Assembly (NCBI GenBank): GCA_913775095.1
Contig: CAJYIW010000019.1
Coordinates: forward strand, 682,001 to 746,000
DNA from: an uncultured Siphonobacter sp.
Lineage (GTDB): Bacteria; Bacteroidota; Bacteroidia; Cytophagales; Spirosomataceae
Reading direction: 5' to 3'
DNA: 64,000 nucleotides
Under the pieces are notes generated by a model. It was not told where the DNA came from. It did no database searches and saw only the letters and a program-made list of their open reading frames with translations. A program made the position numbers and the translations under genes. The stretch's first letter is position 1. Every line of letters starts with the position of its first letter. Below, in pieces: positions 41,369 through 49,120 of the stretch.

Positions 41369-42298
41369 ATGAAAGTATATCATGGTATAGAGGAATTTCA
41401 GAAACTTCCGAATGCAGTTGTCACCAGTGGAACTTTCGACGGTGTACACTTAGGTCATCAGAAAATACTGAATCGATTGATTGAATCGGCCCGTCAAATC
41501 AATGGCGAGTCTGTGGTTATTACCTTTTGGCCCCATCCCCGCATCGTGGTTTCGGCGGACAGTGCGGATTTAAAGCTGCTCAATACACTCGATGAAAAGA
41601 TTGAATACCTGGAAGCTTCGGGCATTGATCATTTATTAGTCATTCCCTTTAACCGTGATTTTTCGTTACTTAATTCTGACGAATTCATTCGAAAAATCCT
41701 CATTGATACCATTGGCACTACCCGATTGGTCATTGGGTATGACCATCGATTTGGACGCAATCGCGAAGGTGGTTTTGATTACCTCCAGTCTCATTCGCAT
41801 GAGTATGGCTTTGAAGTTGAAGAAATTCCCCGTCAGGACGTGGAACACCTGGCCGTCAGTTCTACCCGCATCCGGCAGTCCCTCCTTACGGGAGATGTGA
41901 CGACAGCCGCGGCTTTCATGGGCCGGGCCTATACCCTGAGTGGAACCGTAGTGAAGGGTCGGCAACTGGGCCGCCAGTTGGGTTACCCGACTGCGAATCT
42001 GGAATTACCTGAATCGTATAAGCTGGTTCCGGCGGATGGCGTATATGCCGTTCGCGTGCGTTGGAAAAAGGACTGGTACGGCGGGATGCTGAGCATTGGC
42101 ACGAACCCAACGGTGGAAGGAACCATTCGCACCATAGAAGTAAATATTTTTGATTTCGATACGGAGATTTACGGAGAAAAGTTAACCCTGGAATTGGTCA
42201 TCTGGCTTCGCGGGCAAATTAAATACAATAGCCTCGAACCGTTAATCCAGCAAATCGGGCAGGATAAACTTGACTCGCTGACGTACCTGAAATCCTAA
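41369..42298 (+). CDS. ribF: Bifunctional riboflavin kinase/FAD synthetase
   Basis: 309 residues. The N-terminal FAD synthetase half has SGTFDGVHLGHQKIL and VIGYDHRFGRNREGG; the C-terminal riboflavin kinase half has GRQLGYPTANLEL and YGGMLSIGTNPTVEG. It converts riboflavin to FMN and then FAD. Start four bases after the truB stop, so translation is coupled. A strong terminator follows at 42297. Confidence 0.97.
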   Translation: MKVYHGIEEFQKLPNAVVTSGTFDGVHLGHQKILNRLIESARQINGESVVITFWPHPRIVVSADSADLKLLNTLDEKIEYLEASGIDHLLVIPFNRDFSLLNSDEFIRKILIDTIGTTRLVIGYDHRFGRNREGGFDYLQSHSHEYGFEVEEIPRQDVEHLAVSSTRIRQSLLTGDVTTAAAFMGRAYTLSGTVVKGRQLGRQLGYPTANLELPESYKLVPADGVYAVRVRWKKDWYGGMLSIGTNPTVEGTIRTIEVNIFDFDTEIYGEKLTLELVIWLRGQIKYNSLEPLIQQIGQDKLDSLTYLKS

Positions 42299-42334
42299 AA
42301 GAGAAAGGCCCGCTTGAGCGGGCCTTTCTCTTTT
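42297..42334. terminator. Bidirectional intrinsic terminator
   Basis: 18-base perfect stem with a two-base loop between convergent ribF and pheA, A-rich on one side and T-rich on the other. Confidence 0.93.
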
Positions 42335-42337
42335 CTA

Positions 42338-43414
42338 TTAATCCACCAGCTTGACGTAACTTCCGAGCCATTTTACTTCTGACTTTAACTGCCGGAAAAT
42401 CTTCTGGACTTTGTCATCTTTCACGTGGCCTTCGAATTCCATTAAGAACCAGAATCCAAACCGATCTCCCTGACGACTGGGATGACTCACTAATTTCGTC
42501 AAATTGACATCGTATAACTCAAACTCCCGCAGACAGCGTGAAAGTGTTCCGGGTTTATCCGAATCCGGAAACTGGACAACCACCGTCGTTTTGTCATTCC
42601 CGGAAGGAACGGTTTCAAACTCTTTCGCTAAAATCAGGAATCGGGTCCGGTTCACGATGGAATCCTGAATGTTATTAAACAAGACAGGAACCCCGAAGAT
42701 CTTACCCGCAATAGCCGAACAGATAGCGGCAGCGTTGGGATCTTCAGCGGCTAGTTTTGCGGCTTTTGAAGTGGATTCTACGGGTATAATCTCTACATCA
42801 TAACCGCCAAAGTAATCGTCCAGAAAGCGTTTACATTGTCGGAAACCAATATCTTTCGAATAAATCCGCTGAATTTCGCTCAACTTTTCTGCTTTGGTTA
42901 CAAAAGCGAAATGAATGGGCGTTACGATTTCTGCTCCAATCCGGATGTCTTTTTCATTGAGGTTATCCACCGTTTCGAAAACCATTCCTTCCTGATTGTT
43001 CTCAATCGGAACAACACCAAACTTCGCTCGCCCCGTTTCTACCGATTCAAACACGGAACGAATGGTGGGTAGAGCGTCATACTCACTCATGGCACCGAAA
43101 CGCGATTCCGCAGCCTGATGGGTAAAACTACCTTCTGGCCCGAGATAGGCTACGCGTTCGGGCAATTCGATATTACGGGCAACGGCAAAAATTTCCTGAA
43201 AAATGGCCTCAATCGCATCTTTCTGCAATAAGCCTTCGGATTGAACGCTCAGGCGATCAACGATTGATTTTTCACGTTCAGGACGATAGATCAGTGCTTG
43301 CGAAGAGCGTTTCAGTTCTCCTACCTGCTGAACCACGTTCATCCGGGCATTCATCAGAGCAAGTAACTGATTGTCAATGGAATCTATCTGATTTCTTAAT
43401 TCATCTAACGTCAC
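42338..43414 (-). CDS. pheA: Chorismate mutase/prephenate dehydratase
   Basis: 358 residues, the P-protein length. N-terminal chorismate mutase helix bundle (residues 1-85: LRNQIDSIDNQLLALMNARM, YRPEREK), then prephenate dehydratase (VAYLGPEGSFTH near 93, PIENNQEGMV, NRTRFLIL with the Thr-Arg-Phe catalytic motif), and a C-terminal ACT domain. The enzyme makes phenylpyruvate from chorismate. In the ACT domain the usual phenylalanine-binding ESRP is replaced by SHPSR (KLVSHPSRQG), so feedback control may differ. Confidence 0.95.
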   Translation of the reverse strand: MTLDELRNQIDSIDNQLLALMNARMNVVQQVGELKRSSQALIYRPEREKSIVDRLSVQSEGLLQKDAIEAIFQEIFAVARNIELPERVAYLGPEGSFTHQAAESRFGAMSEYDALPTIRSVFESVETGRAKFGVVPIENNQEGMVFETVDNLNEKDIRIGAEIVTPIHFAFVTKAEKLSEIQRIYSKDIGFRQCKRFLDDYFGGYDVEIIPVESTSKAAKLAAEDPNAAAICSAIAGKIFGVPVLFNNIQDSIVNRTRFLILAKEFETVPSGNDKTTVVVQFPDSDKPGTLSRCLREFELYDVNLTKLVSHPSRQGDRFGFWFLMEFEGHVKDDKVQKIFRQLKSEVKWLGSYVKLVD

Positions 43415-43450
43415 AACAGGGAGGAGTTTAATGCGATGGTCTGCCGTTGG

Positions 43451-44407
43451 TTACTTCAGGCCTCTTAATTTTCGGGTAAAATTAAGTTGTTTTTGCGTGA
43501 GTATCTTTTCTTTCAGCAAAGTTCCCCAGGGTCTTTTGTAATTTTCAGGGTCGTATTTCCGGGCCCGCATGGTGTACTTCAGCCGATCCCAGAACTTCCC
43601 TTCAAATTCAACGGTATCGGGTAATAGCCAGTAAAACTCGGCCATGGTTCGTTTGAAGCGATCCGAAAACTGATGGTTAGTCTCCCGATCCAGATGCTCG
43701 TACATGTTAATGCGGTTCAGGAGAAAATGAGCCTGCCAGCGATGGTCCGTATTGCTTTGTCCGCCCGCGTGTTTCCGGTACACCGACATGACCTCGTCCA
43801 TGTAACCGGCCGGTCCACGCTGAGTCATCAGAATATTCAGGGGAATATCGCCACTTTTCGACTGGGGCATCCAGGCTGGTAATTTGGGCAGGAAGGTTTT
43901 CCGCAGGACGATACTGGCGGTAGCCATAAACCAGGTTTCCTTATTACCAATCAGATCATCGACCGTCACCACTTTTTTCTGCGTGTGATCATTAATCAAA
44001 TACGGTGGAGCACTATTATCCTGGTATCGGGCTTCCGCATTATGAAAACACATCGAAAAATCCGGGTGCTGATCCATGAAATCCACCTGTTTCTGAAGCT
44101 TCAGGGGATCAATCCAGAAGTCGTCTCCTTCACAAAGGGCCAGGTATTCGCCCTGACAGGCATCGTAGGTATCAATGAAATTATAGATAGCTCCGCGATT
44201 GACCTGATTCAGCAATAATCGGATTTTATCCGGGTAACGCTGCTGGTATTCTTTCAATACTTCCTGCGTATGGTCTTTGGAAGCATCGTCGCCTACTACA
44301 ATCTCAAATTCAAAATTGGTTTTCTGAGCCAGAAAACTCTCCAGAGCCTCGGCAATGTAAGGCCCGTGGTTATAAGTAATGCAATAAACGCTAAGCTTTG
44401 GCTTCAT
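43451..44407 (-). CDS. Glycosyltransferase family 2
   Basis: 318 residues from the ATG at 44407, chosen because KLSVYCITYNHGPYI is the family's first strand; an ATG at 44446 would overlap the upstream gene by 20 bases. GT-A marks: VVGDDASKD, CEGDDFW (DxD) near residue 95, and a C-terminal helical region with basic residues. No membrane helix. It follows a GNAT enzyme and methyltransferase in the same minus-strand run, so it likely builds a decorated surface sugar. Confidence 0.9.
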   Translation of the reverse strand: MKPKLSVYCITYNHGPYIAEALESFLAQKTNFEFEIVVGDDASKDHTQEVLKEYQQRYPDKIRLLLNQVNRGAIYNFIDTYDACQGEYLALCEGDDFWIDPLKLQKQVDFMDQHPDFSMCFHNAEARYQDNSAPPYLINDHTQKKVVTVDDLIGNKETWFMATASIVLRKTFLPKLPAWMPQSKSGDIPLNILMTQRGPAGYMDEVMSVYRKHAGGQSNTDHRWQAHFLLNRINMYEHLDRETNHQFSDRFKRTMAEFYWLLPDTVEFEGKFWDRLKYTMRARKYDPENYKRPWGTLLKEKILTQKQLNFTRKLRGLK

Positions 44408-44426
44408 AATCAGTAGGTAATAAATA

Positions 44427-44939
44427 TCAGGAGTTCTGATATTCATCGCGGAGAAGACTCATTCCCAGGACATCGATAAACTGTCCGTTTTTGAAAAGAG
44501 ACTTGCGGTAGATGCCCTCCCGCTGAAAACCGATGGATTCGTACAGGCGAATGGCCCGTTCGTTGTCCGGTAACACGGTGAGGTAAATGCGGTGAAGGTT
44601 TAAATCTAAAAACGCGTGATTCAGAATAGCCCTGGTGGCCTGACGCCCCAGGCCCTTCGACTGATGATTTTTCTCACCAATCATGATGCTGTATTCCGCC
44701 TGCTGATTCATACGGTCAATCTGAGTCAGCTGAACGGTTCCCACCAGAGAACCTTCGTCCAGAATAGCCAGCCGGACGGCTTCATTCCGGTGCTGCTGAT
44801 AATAAGCAAACCAGTTCCGGTCGGCTTGCAGGCCAATGAACCGAAACTGGTTTGTTAAATACTGCATCACTTCCGGGTCGTTCCGCCACTGGTTAATGAA
44901 CGGAACATCTTCTTCAATGATTTCTCTTACTTGAATCAT
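44427..44939 (-). CDS. GNAT N-acetyltransferase (RimJ/PseH-like)
   Basis: 170 residues. The fold is complete: IREI-type first strand (VREIIEEDVPFINQWRNDP), acetyl-CoA loop KNHQSKGLGRQA, and LPDNERAIRLYESIGFQREG near the C-terminus. WRNDPEVMQYL is common in the RimJ/RimL and PseH branches. With a methyltransferase and GT2 on either side, acetylation of an amino-sugar nucleotide is likely, but ribosomal or small-molecule substrates are possible. It overlaps the upstream methyltransferase by four bases. Confidence 0.88.
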   Translation of the reverse strand: MIQVREIIEEDVPFINQWRNDPEVMQYLTNQFRFIGLQADRNWFAYYQQHRNEAVRLAILDEGSLVGTVQLTQIDRMNQQAEYSIMIGEKNHQSKGLGRQATRAILNHAFLDLNLHRIYLTVLPDNERAIRLYESIGFQREGIYRKSLFKNGQFIDVLGMSLLRDEYQNS

Positions 44940-45676
44940 GCTTTATTTTCAGCAACAACGTATACACTACTGCACAGATCAGGATAGACCATACCTAACT
45001 GGTAGCATCCTTCCATGTACTTATCGTCAATGATACCGGCTTCCAGAGCTTTGTCCAACTGAAAGTTAGCCAGGCCTTTGAAGAAAATACCACCGCGGTG
45101 AACGACGCTTAAACCGGCTTCCAGTACGTCTTTTTCCAGCGTATCCAGCGAATAAGTAATGCGGTGACCGTGTTTTACGTCCGCAGGAGTCAGGGCGGCG
45201 TTGTGCGTCAGAAAGCCCATTTTAACGGCAATCTGGCGTGAGCCTGCATTAGCATTGGGTACGATCAGGTATAAACGGCCCGTTGGCGTCAGGAAGTTTT
45301 TAACCCGTGCCATGATTTCAACGGGGTTGATGAGGTGTTCGAGTACGTGCATAATGAAGATGGCATCGTACTTCTCGTCAGACTCAAAGGTTTCGAACAA
45401 GCCGTTAATAAACTTCACTTTATCGCCTACCCGACCCCGAGTAATACTCAGGAATTCTTCGGCTGCGTCCACAACCGTCAGGTCCTCGAAACGCTTGGAA
45501 AGAATCGTCGTAAACTCACCGTACATACAACCCATTTCCAGTGCTTTGCCCTCCCGCATGAACGGTTCCAGCGTCCGCATCATATAATGACGCATACGAC
45601 GGTCGAATTCATAATCGTCGTAATCGGCAGTGATTTTATTGAGGTTGTCATATTCAGCCTGAAGCGTCTGATCCAT
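44936..45676 (-). CDS. Class I SAM-dependent methyltransferase
   Basis: 246 residues. SAM motif I is ALEMGCMYGEFTTIL near residue 43, the acidic end of strand 2 is VVDAAEEF, and IFIMHVLEHLINPVEIM is the motif IV/post region. No membrane helix. Translational coupling to the GNAT gene and proximity to a GT2 suggest methylation of a sugar or glycan end. The clustered Wzt C-terminal domain at 53621 would be consistent with a methyl-type chain cap, but that is inference. Confidence 0.9.
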   Translation of the reverse strand: MDQTLQAEYDNLNKITADYDDYEFDRRMRHYMMRTLEPFMREGKALEMGCMYGEFTTILSKRFEDLTVVDAAEEFLSITRGRVGDKVKFINGLFETFESDEKYDAIFIMHVLEHLINPVEIMARVKNFLTPTGRLYLIVPNANAGSRQIAVKMGFLTHNAALTPADVKHGHRITYSLDTLEKDVLEAGLSVVHRGGIFFKGLANFQLDKALEAGIIDDKYMEGCYQLGMVYPDLCSSVYVVAENKA

Positions 45677-45841
45677 AATCTTGGTTGAATTTGTTTAAAT
45701 GATAAACCCCTCCCGATTTTCAGGCCGGGAAGGGAAGGGTATATAATTTCAGAATAAGTTATTCATCAACAGGCTCTTAGCTAACCTAAGCAGGCGGAGT
45801 CCACGCCATTGTTTATTCGATTCGTCTGCAAGTTAAGGATA

Positions 45842-46654
45842 TTAACCCTGACCTGGAATATACAGACGTTTTTCTGGTACCTGATACCACTCATCCAGAT
45901 TGGCAGGAACCCGTGAGTTATAGCCTAAAAGTTGCTTGGCCATCGGAGAGAAATGCTCGACGCGATCGTAGCCAAAGTAACGGGAATAGTCGAACTGAGG
46001 CTTGAAGAAAGGCTTCGTGAACATAGGTGTCAGACCGCGACGAATCTGGTCCGTCTGGTTCGTACCGGCGGCATGCCATACGTTTGAATTAAAGAGCACG
46101 ATGCTACCTTTTTTGGCAACGGCCTGCTCCGCAACCGCGAAGAATTCCTCGTCAGTTGGCTTTTCCGCGTATTTGTGTGAGCCGCTCATGAACCAGGTTG
46201 CTCCGTTTTCGGGCGTAAAGTCATCCAGCATCACCAGCATGTTCAGCATCAGCGGCAGATCACTGCTCCAGGTACGAATATCCCGGTGCACGTTTCCTAC
46301 GTAAGAGGAGGTCTCTGCCTTGAAGTTCATGACTCCACCAAAGGAATTCAGAATATACGGACCATTGTCAAAGTAAACCGTCATGTAATCGTGCAGGGGC
46401 ATTTCCTCTACGAATTTCATGAAAGGTCCTTCAAAAACAACCAGGTGGTGGGAGGTACCGGCCGTCCGGTTTACTACCCCGTTCTTAATCTGAATCTGGC
46501 GACACTCTTCAGTAGCTATATCCTGAGCTTTGATGAGCTCTTCCCGGAAACTATCTTCTAATACTTCGTTAAAAATTACCCAACCTTTGGTATCCATCTC
46601 AGACTTGAACGTCTCAAGATCCATTAATTGGGGGCTGGTTACTACATTGTCCAT
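45842..46654 (-). CDS. Phytanoyl-CoA dioxygenase family protein
   Basis: 270 residues. The Fe(II)/2-oxoglutarate facial triad is visible as HRD (VHRDIRTW, near residue 128) and a distal His in NSNVWHAAGTN; the 2OG-binding Arg is in QIRRGLTPMF. Family members hydroxylate small molecules, lipids, or sugars. It is 165 bases upstream of the methyltransferase on the same strand; a weak hairpin (CCCCTCCCG region, about 45709) lies between. A role in sugar or lipid tailoring is inferred from neighbours only. Confidence 0.88.
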   Translation of the reverse strand: MDNVVTSPQLMDLETFKSEMDTKGWVIFNEVLEDSFREELIKAQDIATEECRQIQIKNGVVNRTAGTSHHLVVFEGPFMKFVEEMPLHDYMTVYFDNGPYILNSFGGVMNFKAETSSYVGNVHRDIRTWSSDLPLMLNMLVMLDDFTPENGATWFMSGSHKYAEKPTDEEFFAVAEQAVAKKGSIVLFNSNVWHAAGTNQTDQIRRGLTPMFTKPFFKPQFDYSRYFGYDRVEHFSPMAKQLLGYNSRVPANLDEWYQVPEKRLYIPGQG

Positions 46655-46921
46655 AACAGATTGGATTTGGTTTTTGCAAAGATAAAGTGGAACCCTTTCC
46701 AGAGGGGTACTGAAAAGTCACCCTATCATAAAATTATTATCACTTTTTGGGATGAACATTCCGGCAGTCTACCACAAAACACTGCTTAAAATGTATTTTT
46801 CCTATAAACCATGGTCTTGCCCGTCGCTACTCAAGGCTTTTTTTGGAATAGTCTCACTAAAAACTTCTAAACTATCCTTGCATAAAACCGCCGCAAATAA
46901 AGAATGTTTGAAGTTATACAA
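46655..46921. other. Gap between dioxygenase and parE
   Basis: 318-base gap to 46972. It contains the dioxygenase promoter box and, at its right end, a terminator. A 74-codon plus-strand frame from 46752 is not supported as a gene. Confidence 0.5.
46677..46684 (-). promoter_or_regulatory. Bacteroidota -7 box (TATCTTTG) of the dioxygenase gene
   Basis: Exact TAnnTTTG on the minus strand, 22 bases before the start codon. A -33 TTTG is not evident. Confidence 0.5.
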
Positions 46922-46958
46922 AAAACGCCTGATTCCATGGACAGGAATCAGGCGTTTT
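46922..46958. terminator. Intrinsic terminator after parE
   Basis: AAAACGCCTGATTCC / GGAATCAGGCGTTTT, 15-base perfect stem with a seven-base loop, A- and T-runs on either side, 14 bases past the parE stop. Confidence 0.9.
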
Positions 46959-46972
46959 AAGGAATTCAGAGC

Positions 46973-48871
46973 TTAGGCAACCTCCAGGGTCTCTTCGACT
47001 TCATCCTTCTCGACTACCAGATTATCAATGATAAAACGCTGGCGGTCAGGCGTATTCTTGCCCATGTAATAACTTAATAACTTCGGAATGGTCGATTCTT
47101 TCTGCAAAATCACGGGTTCCAGACGCATGTCTTCGCCAATGAATTTACCAAACTCATCCGGCGAAATTTCGCCCAGACCTTTGAACCGGGTTACTTCTAC
47201 TTTCTTACCTCCGGCACTCAGCTTCGCTACAGCCTTCTTTTTTTCTTCTTCGGAGTAACAATACGTCGTATCCTCGTGCTTCTTTGGATTCCGTACCCGG
47301 AATAAAGGAGTTTCCAGAATGTACAGGTGCCCATTCCGAACAATATCCGGGAAGAACTGCAGGAAAAATGTCATCAATAATAACCGAATGTGCATGCCAT
47401 CAACATCCGCATCGGTAGCAATGACGATTCGATTAAACCGAAGCGTTTCCAGGCCTGCTTCAATGTCCAGAGCGTGCTGGAGCAGGTTGAACTCTTCATT
47501 TTCGTAAACGATCTTTTTAGTCAGCCCGAAACAGTTCAGGGGTTTTCCTCTTAGGCTAAACACCGCCTGCGTCTGTACATTTCTGGATTTGGTGATGGAA
47601 CCCGAAGCCGAATCCCCCTCAGTAATAAACAAGGTGGTTTCTAGGCGGTCTTCGGCCTTGGCATCCGGCAGGTGAATCCGGCAATCGCGTAGTTTTTTAT
47701 TGTGAACGCTGGCTTTACGAGCCCGGTCATTGGCCAGTTTTTTGATTCCGGCAATTTCCTTCCGCTCCCGCTCCGATTGCTCAATCCGCTTTTTCACGGC
47801 TTCTGCCACGGCTGGGTTTTTATGAAGGAAGTTATCCAGTTCCGTTTTCATAAAATCGACCACGTGACCCCGAACCGTCGGCGAACTGGGATCCGGCGAC
47901 ATATTGGTCGAACCCAGTTTCGTCTTCGTCTGAGATTCAAAGACGGGTTCCTGCACCCGAACTGAAACCGCCGCCGAAATACTCGAGCGAATATCCTCGG
48001 GAGCATAATCCTTTTTAAAGAACTCGCGAACGGTTTTAACCACGGCCTCTTTAAAGGCCGCCAGGTGCGTCCCACCCATCGTAGTATTCTGGCCATTGAC
48101 GAACGAGTAGTACTCTTCCCCATACTGATTGCCGTGCGTCATGGCAATCTCAATGTCATTTCCTTTCAGGTGAATGATCGGGTAGCGAATGCTCTCCGGG
48201 TCCGTTTTCCGCTCCAGCAAGTCCAGCAGGCCTCGCTGAGCCACGTATTTCTGTCCATTAAAGACAATGGTCAGTCCGGCATTCAGATAGGCATAATTCC
48301 AGATCTGATTTTCGAGGTACTGAGGAATAAAATGGTAATTTTTGAAAACCGTATTATCTGGTTCAAAAATGACCTGGGTTCCATTGCGTTCTTTGGTTTC
48401 TATGGTGCCTTTGGACTGCTTGGCCAGTTCACCCTTCGAAAACTCTGCCCACTTGGCCTGCCCATCCCGAATGGCCTGAACTCTAAAGTAGCTCGAGAGA
48501 GCATTCACCGCTTTCGTACCTACGCCATTCAGACCCACGGACTTCTGGAAAGCCCCGGAATCATACTTTCCTCCGGTATTAATCTTGGAAACTACATCAA
48601 TAACCTTCCCCAGCGGGATGCCACGACCATAATCACGTACTTCAACCCGATGTTCCGTAATCTTGACTTCGACCGTTTTGCCGAAACCCATTACGTGTTC
48701 ATCAATGCAGTTGTCAATTACTTCTTTTACAAGCACATAAATCCCATCGTCTGCTGAAGATCCATCCCCGAGCTTACCAATATACATACCGGGTCTGAGA
48801 CGAATGTGTTCCTTCCAGTCGAGCGAGCGGATACTATCTTCGGTGTAATCCGTTAATTTTTGTTCTGCCAT
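46973..48871 (-). CDS. parE: DNA topoisomerase IV subunit B
   Basis: 632 residues from ATG 48871 ([12 protein letters not shown]). A longer reading to 48931 crosses a promoter box and is rejected. GHKL ATPase motifs: [49 protein letters not shown] with Glu418 and [21 protein letters not shown] and the lack of GyrB's Greek-key insertion favour ParE over GyrB; short total length agrees. With ParC it decatenates daughter chromosomes. parC is not in the window, though it is often adjacent in other genomes. Confidence 0.9.
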   Translation of the reverse strand: MAEQKLTDYTEDSIRSLDWKEHIRLRPGMYIGKLGDGSSADDGIYVLVKEVIDNCIDEHVMGFGKTVEVKITEHRVEVRDYGRGIPLGKVIDVVSKINTGGKYDSGAFQKSVGLNGVGTKAVNALSSYFRVQAIRDGQAKWAEFSKGELAKQSKGTIETKERNGTQVIFEPDNTVFKNYHFIPQYLENQIWNYAYLNAGLTIVFNGQKYVAQRGLLDLLERKTDPESIRYPIIHLKGNDIEIAMTHGNQYGEEYYSFVNGQNTTMGGTHLAAFKEAVVKTVREFFKKDYAPEDIRSSISAAVSVRVQEPVFESQTKTKLGSTNMSPDPSSPTVRGHVVDFMKTELDNFLHKNPAVAEAVKKRIEQSERERKEIAGIKKLANDRARKASVHNKKLRDCRIHLPDAKAEDRLETTLFITEGDSASGSITKSRNVQTQAVFSLRGKPLNCFGLTKKIVYENEEFNLLQHALDIEAGLETLRFNRIVIATDADVDGMHIRLLLMTFFLQFFPDIVRNGHLYILETPLFRVRNPKKHEDTTYCYSEEEKKKAVAKLSAGGKKVEVTRFKGLGEISPDEFGKFIGEDMRLEPVILQKESTIPKLLSYYMGKNTPDRQRFIIDNLVVEKDEVEETLEVA

Positions 48872-48901
48872 TGTCAATTTTTCGTCCAACCGTTCGTTCT
48901 T

Positions 48902-48909
48902 CAAAAATA
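48902..48909 (-). promoter_or_regulatory. Bacteroidota -7 box (TATTTTTG) upstream of parE
   Basis: Exact TAnnTTTG on the minus strand, 30 bases before the chosen parE start; it supports that start over the longer reading. Confidence 0.45.
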
Positions 48910-49120
48910 AGATTTGTTCAATTTCTATCATAGCTAAAAAGGTATTTTAGCTAAATGTTAATTATACCCGAGGTATCAAATATTAGGAATTTAGTGATTT
49001 ACTTTGTGCGTTAAAGTGGATTTCCGTTAAAGTCATCTTTTAAAACTATTTATTTACCAAGTGAGTTTCATATACCAGCCCATCCGGGAAAAAATCAATT
49101 ATCACCAAAAAAGAATCGAA

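Noticed and set aside
46752-46976. 74-codon plus-strand frame in the gap before parE
   Set aside because: Its end runs through the terminator hairpin and no promoter or coherent protein pattern is seen.
48065-48757. 230-codon plus-strand frame
   Set aside because: Antisense to parE, whose motifs are unambiguous.
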